This document shows, in pieces, positions 10,419 to 19,133 of a DNA stretch of 64,000 bases (position 1 is its first letter; every line of letters begins with the position of its first letter). Origin of the DNA: Ophiocordyceps camponoti-saundersi (nom. inval.). Taxonomy: Eukaryota > Ascomycota > Sordariomycetes > Hypocreales > Ophiocordycipitaceae. The notes below the pieces were generated by a model. The model ran no database searches and was not told where the DNA came from. It saw nothing but the letters and a program-made list of their open reading frames with translations. The stretch is taken from assembly GCA_003339415.1 (NCBI GenBank), contig PDHQ01000038.1:134739-198738 (forward strand), in the 5' to 3' direction. A program made the translations under genes and the position numbers.

Positions 10419-12143
10419 ATGGCTGCGTCGCCTCAGAGAAGAGGCTTCCTGCCGTCGGCAGTATCGTTCGCATCGCTTAGAAAGGGCCACTCGCGCTTCT
10501 CTAAGGCGCTGCCGTCCATTCCAGTGGAGGAACATGATGAGGCGAACGGCGGCGGCAACAGCAGCAGCAGCAGAAGCGATAGCAACAGCAGCAGCAGCAG
10601 CAGCGGCAGAGGCGCGACACGCAAGTCAGAAAAGGCTGGGAGACCTACGCCCCCGTGGCGATCGCCGACGTACACGCTGTCGAGCCTACTGTCAGTGTCA
10701 GCGTCGTCACCGCCGCCGCCGCCCCTGTCCAGCCCCCCCCATCAGCCTCATCATCAGCCCCGCGCCGCTGCCGCCGTGACTTCTACTACTACTCCTACTA
10801 CTCCTACCACTACTGCTGCTCCTGCAAAGCCTGCCCCGCAGCAATCGCCGACGGTGGAAAACAAAACTCTACCACCGACTCCCTCCACCTCTCCGAGACT
10901 CGAGATTTGGCGTCGCCGTTCGCCCAAGTTAGAGAGCCTTTCTCTTAGCCACAGCAGCCGAGGCGGCTCAACGGCGACATCCTCGTCTGCTGCCGAGGAG
11001 GACCAATCTCCCCCGCCTTCGCCTCATGCAGGCCCGGACGCCGTGACGTCGCCGCCCGGTCGGCCTGCCGTCGCCCTGTTGAAGAAAAAGAAGAAGAAGA
11101 AGGAGAAGAAGGAGAAGAATTCTCCGTTGCCGCCGACGCCGACGGCGGAAAACCAAGCCATGGGAAACGAATCCTCCAAGCTCAACTTGGTCAAGAAAAC
11201 GCTGCACCGTCGTCGCTCCCAAGATGTCAAGACAAAGTCCAAGACGGATAACAACAACCTTCTTCGCCTGGCCGCCCAGCGTCCGCCGACGCCCGAGTAT
11301 GGCATCGAAGACGCCGCGGCCGCGCCCGCCGACGACACCACGACGTTTGTCTCCCCCGTATCTCCCGCGCCTTCGGAGTCGCCTCGGGCGCTCGAGGCCG
11401 TCAAAGCTTCGTCGTCGTCGTCGTCGTCGCCGCCCCCGCCCCCGCATGTCGTGTCGAGAAAGCCCTTACCATCGTCTAACCCCAGCCTCGATGCACTCGT
11501 CGGCCTGGACGGCGCTGCCCTCCACTCGCCGCCGCCGCCGCCTTCTCCCCACGGACGAGGCTGGTCCTTCCGAGGCTCCGACTCGACGGAATCCGTCGGC
11601 TTCGCCGGCCCGCGCAGCGTATCCTCTCGCCTCGACCTCCAGCGACAAGACACGGAACGGCCCCGTCGCACGACCATGGACGGCGACCCGAGGCTGGTTC
11701 AGTCCGAGACACAGGGTCTGCTCTTTAGAGGTCGTGACGGCACCTTGTACCCGGAGATGAAGGTGACTCGGGAGCCGCACGAGTCGGCCTCTTACTTTCC
11801 CATCCAGACCGACAGGATCCTGGAGCCGGGCGCCATCATCCCCGCCGGCCCGCTCAAGGAATCCCACTACAGCTGCTACCAGGGCCACCGGACGATGAAC
11901 CGTCGGTCGAACAAGAACTATCCGCTCACGTGCCAGACGTGCGACAAGGCCGATACTGAAGATCGTTGGGCCTGCATCTTTTGCAACCTCCGCATCTGCG
12001 AGACATGCATGCGGGCCCTCAACGGCCATCACCGGGTCTTGCGCCGCCTGGTGGATGAGCTCGCGCTCAACACGCCGCTTAGTTTGTCGTCCATGTCGAG
12101 ACCTGGCTCAGCCCTGGGGATGCCGCTTACCAAGGCCTTTTAA
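10419..12143 (+). CDS. Protein with disordered N-terminus and C-terminal cysteine/histidine zinc module
   Basis: Single exon of 574 residues from the ATG in a good context (CAACAATGG). An in-frame ATG five codons upstream (10404) is possible, and the frame stays open to 10188. The first 400 residues are low complexity: Ser, Pro and Thr runs, a poly-Ser/Gly tract from CAG-type repeats, and a Lys-rich basic patch (KKKKKKKEKKEK) that may act in nuclear or membrane targeting. The ordered part is at the C-terminus: GRDGTLYPEMKVTREP, then a cluster C-x2-C-x9-C-x2-C-x4-C-x2-C-x6-H-H, like a ZZ or cross-brace zinc finger. Function unknown; a protein-interaction scaffold is my guess. Confidence 0.75.
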   Translation: MAASPQRRGFLPSAVSFASLRKGHSRFSKALPSIPVEEHDEANGGGNSSSSRSDSNSSSSSSGRGATRKSEKAGRPTPPWRSPTYTLSSLLSVSASSPPPPPLSSPPHQPHHQPRAAAAVTSTTTPTTPTTTAAPAKPAPQQSPTVENKTLPPTPSTSPRLEIWRRRSPKLESLSLSHSSRGGSTATSSSAAEEDQSPPPSPHAGPDAVTSPPGRPAVALLKKKKKKKEKKEKNSPLPPTPTAENQAMGNESSKLNLVKKTLHRRRSQDVKTKSKTDNNNLLRLAAQRPPTPEYGIEDAAAAPADDTTTFVSPVSPAPSESPRALEAVKASSSSSSSPPPPPHVVSRKPLPSSNPSLDALVGLDGAALHSPPPPPSPHGRGWSFRGSDSTESVGFAGPRSVSSRLDLQRQDTERPRRTTMDGDPRLVQSETQGLLFRGRDGTLYPEMKVTREPHESASYFPIQTDRILEPGAIIPAGPLKESHYSCYQGHRTMNRRSNKNYPLTCQTCDKADTEDRWACIFCNLRICETCMRALNGHHRVLRRLVDELALNTPLSLSSMSRPGSALGMPLTKAF

Positions 12144-13348
12144 AATTATAGCAGACGACGGCACTTTTGTTTCTTTCCTTCTGTCCTCTTCTTCTTCCTC
12201 TTCTTCCTCTTCTTCTCCTCCTCCTTCTTCTTAACGAACGTCTACGCCATACCTCTCACTTATCCCGTTCCCTTCCCTCCCTCTCTTCTTTGTCACCCCC
12301 TCCCACCCCCTTCGGTCTTCTTCTTTTCATCCGTACAAACTTGTCTTGCATTTCTTTGATGTTTTTCTCTGTTTTGTTTTTGTTTTTTTTTGTTTCCCGG
12401 CGCACGGCGGAGGAGAGGAACTTGGCGGATCGGGGAACGTCGATTAGTCTGTTGTGTTGGCAATACATAGGATACGCCCCCGAGGGGGAGAGAAACAGGC
12501 TGTGACTGTGCGAGAGTCGCAAGAAAAAGAAAAGAAGAAGAAAAGAAAACAACACAAAAAAAACACGATGATTTCTTGTTGACAGCCGAGAGCGAGAGGA
12601 TCGTGAGAGATACGACGGAGGAGGATATAGGATGATGCGCACGGGGGGTTGAGGTGAAAGCAGTTGTTATATACGATGTTGAAAGCCTGCTTTACCCCGG
12701 AAGAGGTTTGAGGGATAGGATAGGGGTGGAGGATGGATGGAAAGGGGGGATAAGGTGAGAGGAGAGCAGAGTGAAGACAGATGCTTTTCTGGATGGATGG
12801 GGGGAGGAAGTTGAGAGAATTAATTACGTTGATTAATGGATGGATACCCGATCTGGACGAGGGATCGCCAGGTACCTACCTACCTACCTCTACCTACTAT
12901 GTATGCTTGTGGCGACGATATGTGTGTGAGCGTGGTAGGTCGTGATGGTGGTGATGGTGATGGTGGTAGTGGATATGGGGTATTGAAACAAGCCAAGGGG
13001 AGGAAGGAGTTCGGGGGTTCTTCCGCCATGGTCGGATCCGAAGCGTTTTTGTTTGGTGCAGGTACCTTGCTCACGAGTCACCGTACAGCCACTGTATAGG
13101 CTGTATGTACATACATACATTGTTGGTCAGCGGCGATTGAAGGTGCCTCCCTCCTCCTCCTCCTTCTCCTCCTCCTCCTCCTCCTCCTCACAGTCATCTC
13201 TGATCTTCACTCACTCACTCACTCTCTTTCTCTTTCACTTTCTACATCACCCACTCGTTCACTCACTCGCTCATTTACTCACTGACTCACCCTCCTCACC
13301 CTCTCCCGTCTCTCTCTCGTCTCCCGTCAAAAAACCACATGCTCGCCA
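12144..13348. other. Spacer rich in CT and microsatellite tracts
   Basis: Contains TTC/CTT tracts just after the stop at 12143, a GGAT-rich section, TACC repeats (12872-12895), TACA repeats (13104-13120), and a CTC tract with ACTC repeats (13145-13290) forming the leader of the next gene. The short open frames are compositionally biased on both strands. Confidence 0.6.
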
Positions 13349-14731
13349 ATGTCGTCGCTCCAGCGGACCCGATCGCAGCGCAAGGCTCCGGGATCGCTAC
13401 CCGTCGAGCCGAGCTCTCATAGCCGACTACCGGTGAAGCCTGCTTTGATGACGACGACGACGACGACGACTGCGAGCGGCTCTCGCGCGAGGCCCGTTTC
13501 CGCCGTTCTCGAGCGTCGTCCGACCACCACAACAACATCGACAACATCTTCAACTACACGAATTCGGTCGGGCGGCGCGAGACCCTTGTCTGCCCTGCTA
13601 GATCACCGCTCTTCGTCGTCGACGCCGAGTCAAGGCTCGCTGGGTCGATCCTCTTCGACGAGGGTGCCGTCATCCGGTATCGGGGCGGAACAGAGACGCG
13701 TGCCGCCTACGCATACGCGTGCTAAGAGCATTGCTACCGCGGGGTGGGCTGCTCCCTCTCCGGGCGAGAACAAGGCTTCGGCGACGGCGACGACGTCTTC
13801 TGTTTCGTGGCATCAGCAGCATCAGCAGCAAAGGCCACGACCGGCTTTTTCGACCTTGCAGCAGCACTACACGCCAGCGAAGAAGGCAGCGAGCAAACCT
13901 TTGACGTCGACCTTTCTCGCGCCCCCTTCCCCCTCGAAACTGCCAGCCAACGTAGCGGCGTCGGCTCAAGTGCAAAGGCTACAGACGGAACTTCTGCAGC
14001 TTCACCTCCTGCATCGCGATGCGGCGAGCGTGCAAGATCAATGGCACGACAGCGCCAGAGAGAAGCTGGGTCGAAGGTTCGTCGCACTGGGCAAGGCGAG
14101 CAGAGCCGTTGCGGAGAGGGAGGCCGTCGTGGACCGACATCACAACTTGGATGCGCTCGGTCGATGGCGTCAGGCCGGTTGTCTCGAGGAGTGGCTTCAG
14201 ATCCTGGGCCATGTCCTCGATGGTCTTTGGACCTTGACTGGATCTTCCGGAGGTCGATTTCGTCGGATGGAGCGCGACTTTGACCGTTGGGCCGACGGCT
14301 TGCGTCGCATCGAGGCGGCTAGGAGGGCTGACGATGGTGACAGTGACTATGCCCTCGTCGGCTTCCTCGACGAAGAGCTGGATGCTTCGTGGAAGGATGA
14401 CTGCGCCGTCTTGACGAATCGCTTGCTGGCGTGGCAGGATCAGCTGTCATTGCTGACGGATATTGAATCTTTGACCGACGACGACAACGACGATGCGAGA
14501 CCGACGTCGGGCCTGGAGCGGATGCTCATGGGTGCGAGGAGCCTCTTGCGCTGTATGCTTGCTGAGTTGCGCGCCATGGATGATATTGAGCGGGAGGCGC
14601 GGATGAGGGAGGTTGAATGGGTTTCGCGCATGAATGAAGCTAATGATGATGACGATGATGACGAAACTGATGCCGATGCTGATGACGATGACGATACCCC
14701 GGGAGGAGTAGCTGTTTGGAGGGTTTTGTAG
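13349..14731 (+). CDS. Conserved fungal coiled-coil protein of unknown function
   Basis: Single exon, 460 residues. The first 200 residues are disordered and basic, with two short motifs RPVSAVLE and RPLSALLD that look like one duplicated linear motif. From about 210 a helical region begins with LQTELLQLHLLHRDA, followed by a long helical domain and ending in an Asp-rich tail. I remember this LQTELLQLHLLHRDA pattern from Sordariomycete hypothetical proteins but know no function. The layout (basic disordered N-terminus, helical C-terminus) resembles microtubule or spindle factors such as augmin subunits, but that is only a structural analogy. The start is the first ATG after a CTC/ACTC-rich leader. 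Confidence 0.75.
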   Translation: MSSLQRTRSQRKAPGSLPVEPSSHSRLPVKPALMTTTTTTTASGSRARPVSAVLERRPTTTTTSTTSSTTRIRSGGARPLSALLDHRSSSSTPSQGSLGRSSSTRVPSSGIGAEQRRVPPTHTRAKSIATAGWAAPSPGENKASATATTSSVSWHQQHQQQRPRPAFSTLQQHYTPAKKAASKPLTSTFLAPPSPSKLPANVAASAQVQRLQTELLQLHLLHRDAASVQDQWHDSAREKLGRRFVALGKASRAVAEREAVVDRHHNLDALGRWRQAGCLEEWLQILGHVLDGLWTLTGSSGGRFRRMERDFDRWADGLRRIEAARRADDGDSDYALVGFLDEELDASWKDDCAVLTNRLLAWQDQLSLLTDIESLTDDDNDDARPTSGLERMLMGARSLLRCMLAELRAMDDIEREARMREVEWVSRMNEANDDDDDDETDADADDDDDTPGGVAVWRVL

Positions 14732-14983
14732 GAGTCGGCAAGTTCGGAGCTTGCATGAAGAAATGGAGTCACACGAAGATGAGACAGGGAGTGGCAGATT
14801 CGGGTGCGACGTCTATAAACCCGAGTAGATTTTCTTCCATAACTCAATGATGGAGAGGACCTATCTATCTAGCATAACAATATGAAAAGATCCTGGGCGG
14901 CGCGCTCTTTCGCCGCTTGTTGGAAAATACCTTTTTCTTCCCCCCACCTTCCCCCTCGCCCTTCAGCATGTCGAAAAGAATGT

Positions 14984-15775
14984 CTACAAAAAGGCCTTTC
15001 TCGGAAAGGCGACGCCCTCGACGGCAGCCTCGTCGACGAACCAGCTGCAGCGGTCGCCGGCGGCGGCGTTGACGAGGTTGCAGGGGAGCTGTTCATCGGG
15101 GGAGTCGAAGATGGCTTTCATAACCTCCTTCTTGCCGGCGCCCGTAGCGATGAAGGCGAGGCGAATAGCGTGGGTGACGACGGGAAGCGTGAGCGTGATC
15201 CGACACGGCGGCGGCTTGGGCGAGTCCTCGATGGGAGCGACCCACGCGTCCGTCTCCCTCAGGAGCGCATGTCCCGGAAAGAGCGAGCACGTGTGACCGT
15301 CCGGCCCGCAGCCTAAAAGGACGAGGTCGAAGATGGGCAGGCGGACGGAATCGCGGCTTGCGAAGCTGGATACCAGCGTCTGCTCGTAGGCGTCTGCTAG
15401 CGATTGGGTGCCCTGGTCGAGAAGGTTGGTGTCTATGGGGTGGATCTTGGGTTGTGGGAGGTCAAGGGCGGATAGTTTGTCGAGGAGCTCGGTTTTGACC
15501 AGGGCGTAGTTTGATTCCTTGTCGTCGAGGGGTACGGCTCTTTCATCTGCGAAGAAGATTTCCCATTTTGAGAAGTCGATGTCCTTCTTTTTGCTGCCGT
15601 CCGCTAGCAAGGCTGTTGCCAACGTCTTGGGGAGCGACCCCCCCGATACGGCTACCTTGAAGACGCCGTGGCGCTCCAATGCCGCGTTCTGGCTTTGGAG
15701 TATGTATGTGCGGAGGGAGGGGGATAGGGCGTCGACGGTGGGGAAGGCGTAGAGGTTGGGCTGTGATTTCGGCAT
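14984..15775 (-). CDS. 6-phosphogluconolactonase
   Basis: Hydrolyses 6-phosphoglucono-delta-lactone to 6-phosphogluconate, the second step of the oxidative pentose phosphate pathway, in the cytosol. Single exon, 263 residues, the usual length for the family. Signature elements are intact: VAVSGGSLP (41-49), FFADERAVP (74-82), and the diagnostic glycine-rich GCGPDGHTCSLFPGH (155-169). The Met start is followed directly by the expected beta-strand region. A TATA-like element lies about 140 bp upstream. No frame damage. Confidence 0.95.
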   Translation of the reverse strand: MPKSQPNLYAFPTVDALSPSLRTYILQSQNAALERHGVFKVAVSGGSLPKTLATALLADGSKKKDIDFSKWEIFFADERAVPLDDKESNYALVKTELLDKLSALDLPQPKIHPIDTNLLDQGTQSLADAYEQTLVSSFASRDSVRLPIFDLVLLGCGPDGHTCSLFPGHALLRETDAWVAPIEDSPKPPPCRITLTLPVVTHAIRLAFIATGAGKKEVMKAIFDSPDEQLPCNLVNAAAGDRCSWFVDEAAVEGVAFPRKAFL

Positions 15776-15912
15776 TTTTGGAAGGATGGTTTGTGTGATT
15801 TTGGTATGGGATCTTTGGATGAAGATGATGGCGATGATGATGGATGATGGGAATCTGTTTCGACGGATTTTTTTTTAGACTTTGCCTGTGTGGTTTCGGG
15901 GCTCTGTTCTTG

Positions 15913-15921
15913 TTTTATATA
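15913..15921 (-). promoter_or_regulatory. TATA-like box upstream of 6PGL
   Basis: TATATAAAA on the minus strand, 138 bp upstream of the 6PGL start codon. Confidence 0.5.
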
Positions 15922-16796
15922 GGCAGTGATTCGAACGTAGAAGTGCGTGTATGTACGTTCCCTCACGAACGCACTGTGCCCTTCGCCTTTCTTCGGAGTC
16001 AGTCTTTTACAGGCCGTGCGTTTTTGACGGTGGCGTCGGTCAGTTTTTGGAGGAATTCGAAGTGAAGTAATGATGATGAAGGATGATGAAGGATGATGTT
16101 GAGGGATGATGATGATTGATGGGCTAGCCTTTAGGTAAGCATTCTTTCCAAGTTGCTTAGGTGATGTTTTTCTTTTACTTCCCTTCCTTCCCTTTCACGG
16201 TGTTGTATTCTTAGTGTTTTACAGCGGGGCATCTGGCATGCTTAGCTCATCATCATCATCAAAGCTGCTGCTGTTGGACCCCGAATTTGCCACTCCCCCC
16301 ACTAAGCCGCCCACCTCGATCGATGAAGGCTGGTGAGAAAAGTCTTGGCCATCTTCGCATCGTCCTATTTTTGCTTCATTCACCCAACTAATCGGCTCAT
16401 GCACGCGCCTGCACATGTATGTATGTACATACACACACTCTAAATCCATCTGTCTGTCTGCATGTATGTACATACAGTCCGTATACATACAGACATATCC
16501 GTACAGACATACAGACTCACATCTCTCTACATACGGATACACCAGGAAAATCAACGATTTCCCCCGTCCACTGCCTGCTCCAAATCCTCCTTTTTAAACC
16601 CTCCTCCACGGCTGGCTTTGTCCTTTCTACTTACTACGGCAGATCCATCCGTTCCATGTCAATCAATATTCACTCCCTTCTTCTCTCTCGTCCGGTCTAG
16701 ACTCGACTCGTGTCGATAAATAGGCCCGGATCCTTGTCGCCCGCCTTGTGGCTCTCCGCATGCTACCTCTCGGACACCACCCCATCCATCATTCGA

Positions 16797-16805
16797 TTTA
16801 TATAA
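16797..16805 (+). promoter_or_regulatory. TATA-like box upstream of the SET-MYND gene
   Basis: TTTATATAA lies about 80 bp upstream of the main start codon and 32 bp upstream of the short upstream ORF. Confidence 0.5.
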
Positions 16806-16836
16806 CAGCCCCGTCGTCGCCCCGTCGTCGATCCCC

Positions 16837-16890
16837 ATGGCCCTGATCGCCTTCTCTCGCCTCCTTCACTTTCTCCTCTCCAGCTTATGA
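16837..16890 (+). promoter_or_regulatory. Upstream ORF whose stop overlaps the main start (ATGA)
   Basis: A 17-codon ORF with a strong context (CCCCATGG) ends in TGA at 16888-16890, overlapping the ATG at 16887-16889 of the methyltransferase gene as ATGA. If transcribed and unspliced, this is the classic layout for coupled termination-reinitiation. Alternatively the pyrimidine tract before CTCTCCAG at 16876-16883 could be a 3' splice site removing the uORF. Confidence 0.45.
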
Positions 16891-18593
16891 GAAAGCAGGC
16901 CATGGAGGACCGAGAGGCCCGCCATGAGCAGCTGCTCGATCGTCGTGCCCAGCTCTCGCAAGGCCTCGCTAGCCTGCCTTACGATCTGATCCTCTACCTT
17001 GAACGCGCCGTCGTCCATTCCGATCTCGGATATCCCGATCTCGCAGCGGGCGATGCCTACCGTGCCTTGCTTCTAGCCGACGAGGTCGCCGATGATGCTT
17101 TCGAATATCACAGTCAAGCTTTGGAATCCCTTCACATGCGCGCCGGAATTCCCGTGCCCGACGTCCTCAATCATGGCAACTTACCGTCCATGTTGGCGCC
17201 TACTACCGTCGACTGCGGCGACGCTGAAGCTCGCCGTCTCGCCATAGTCGGGTCCATCCGTGCGTATCAGATCCTCTCGCTTAGCCTCTTGCTCTGCGGA
17301 TGCCTCAAGAGCGCCTACAGCTTCTGCACCCGGGGCCTTGACGTGGCTCCCGACAATCGAGAGTTGATCAACACCAAGACGCATATCCAGACCGTGGCTC
17401 GTCGAAAGCTTCGTCGCCATGACGTCGACGACCTCGATCTTCTCCCCGATCGCGGCCTCGTTCGTCGAGAGGTCTATCCTTGGAACGACTTCGAACCAGA
17501 TCGCTTCTCGCCCGAGTCTTTGGCCGCCCTAAACGCCCAACTGCGAGAAATGGCCCCCAAATGTGTCGTGCAGGTGGCGACGTTGCCCGTCCTGCTCGAG
17601 GGCGCGAGCGAGACTGACAGCTATGACATCATCCCCACCTGTCAGCAACTCGGTCTGTTCGCCCGTGACGACATCGCCCCGGGTGAGCCGGTCCTCAAGG
17701 AATACTCCCTCCTCACGGCCAACAATCGCCTTCAGGACCCGGCTTGCGACGCCTGTGGTGCCGAGCTTCCGCCGCTCGGTGAAGAGGAGAATTCGTCGGT
17801 GAGGTGCGAAGAATGTCACGACGTCGTCTTCTGCAGCAGCTACTGCCACGATGAAGCGCAGAGGTATTACCATCCGGCCGTGTGCGAAAAGGACGTTGAT
17901 TCCATCGCAAAAGACCCGGCCGCTTCCGAGGCGGACGACGCGCTTTACCTCCTCCTCCTCGCCCGCGTCTTGGCCCTGGCCGCCCACCAGTCCGTCAACC
18001 CCCTCGAGCTCCGTCAGGTAAAGTTCCTCTGGGGCGACTTCGTACCGACGCGTTCCAACGACATCGACTCGGCGCCCAACGCCGGTCCCCCTCCCGAATG
18101 GACCCTCCCCTTCTCCTTCAAGTACAACATCGAGGCGCCGCTGCACCTGCTGGAGAGGATGGACGTCGACATCTTCGCTTCTCTGGCCGAGTACGACGCT
18201 TGGATCGTAAACACCCTCTACGCCAAATTCAGGGGCACCGCCTCCGCCAGGAAGAATTCCCGCGACGGTCGTCCCGACGTAGCTGCCGTTCATCCCTACT
18301 GGTGTCTCGCCAATCATGACTGCGATCCGAACGTCACCTGGGACTGGGCCGGACGAATGACTCTCTTCGCTCGTAAGGAGCGTGTGGACGTCGGCTACGA
18401 TGGTGACGATGGTGATGATGGTGACGCCGGCGGCAAGAGATCCGCTGGGATTAAGCGCGGAGAAGAGATTCTCAATCACTACTGTGACGTCTCCCTCCCC
18501 GTCCAGCTGCGTAGGGAATGGGCGCTGGGCAGCTTGGGAGGCTGGTGCATGTGTCGTCGATGTAGGACCGAGGCAGCAGCGGGTAAAAGTTGA
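16887..18593 (+). CDS. SMYD-type protein lysine methyltransferase (TPR-like, MYND, SET)
   Basis: Single exon, 568 residues. An N-terminal helical TPR-like region (about 20-180) is followed by a MYND-type zinc finger starting at C287-x2-C290 with CEEC, C-x3-C and a terminal H-x3-C. The second half of the SET domain is clear: NHDCDPN (476-482) for S-adenosylmethionine binding, and GEEILNHYCD (525-534) with the expected catalytic Tyr532. The post-SET cysteine cluster WCMCRRC ends the domain at 553-559. It should transfer methyl groups from S-adenosylmethionine to lysines; the substrate cannot be read. An Asp/Gly-rich insertion (DGDDGDDGD, about 510) interrupts the SET core. A second Met at residue 6 is an alternative start. 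Confidence 0.9.
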   Translation: MRKQAMEDREARHEQLLDRRAQLSQGLASLPYDLILYLERAVVHSDLGYPDLAAGDAYRALLLADEVADDAFEYHSQALESLHMRAGIPVPDVLNHGNLPSMLAPTTVDCGDAEARRLAIVGSIRAYQILSLSLLLCGCLKSAYSFCTRGLDVAPDNRELINTKTHIQTVARRKLRRHDVDDLDLLPDRGLVRREVYPWNDFEPDRFSPESLAALNAQLREMAPKCVVQVATLPVLLEGASETDSYDIIPTCQQLGLFARDDIAPGEPVLKEYSLLTANNRLQDPACDACGAELPPLGEEENSSVRCEECHDVVFCSSYCHDEAQRYYHPAVCEKDVDSIAKDPAASEADDALYLLLLARVLALAAHQSVNPLELRQVKFLWGDFVPTRSNDIDSAPNAGPPPEWTLPFSFKYNIEAPLHLLERMDVDIFASLAEYDAWIVNTLYAKFRGTASARKNSRDGRPDVAAVHPYWCLANHDCDPNVTWDWAGRMTLFARKERVDVGYDGDDGDDGDAGGKRSAGIKRGEEILNHYCDVSLPVQLRREWALGSLGGWCMCRRCRTEAAAGKS

Positions 18594-19133
18594 GTCTTGT
18601 AAGTTGTTTCTTCCATCTGGTTGTTTGTCCTTGTCTATGACTCTTGTAAGATAGTCGCTATAAAATCCTGTAATGACGCGCCTTGTGAGATACCAACTGA
18701 AGACACGGTGAAATCCTAAAAGGCAGTCAACGATGCTTTTCCCGTTCCCGCCTACACTGCATGTTCAGCGACACTTCATCAGGACAGCCACTACAAAGAC
18801 AGCAGTAAACCATCGAAGAGTAGACAACAGAAGAGGGGAAAACGAGTAAATGAAGAAAATAGGAGGGGGAATCAACCTCCTCTCACAAACAATCCATTTC
18901 CCTGACTCCAACCGACCGAATAAAGGGGACCGGTGCAAAAACCATGCCCAGCTCATCACTCCAAACGATCCAACACAAAGGGGTAAGGGACCAAGAAACG
19001 AGCAATAGAAAAAAACAATAGAAAACAAAAGGGCCACCAAAAAGGCTTCAATCACCAGCCCGAACGGAACCGACCACAAAGAAAAAGGTGTGTAAAGGGG
19101 GGAAGAGGGAGACGAGAGAAACAAACAGGGCTT
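18594..19133. other. Convergent intergenic region
   Basis: 3' regions of the methyltransferase (plus) and calponin-like (minus) genes meet here. Nothing else is recognisable. Confidence 0.6.

Larger units (their letters stand above)
15776..16886. other. Divergent promoter region between 6PGL and the SET-MYND gene
   Basis: Holds a TATA-like box for each gene, a GATGATGAAG-type minisatellite (about 16068-16115), and TACA/CAGACATAC repeats (16410-16540). The gene pair is head to head, so this roughly 1.1 kb must serve both. Confidence 0.6.

Noticed and set aside
17529..18479. Minus-strand frame of 316 codons
   Set aside because: Antisense to the SET-MYND gene; no recognisable domain.
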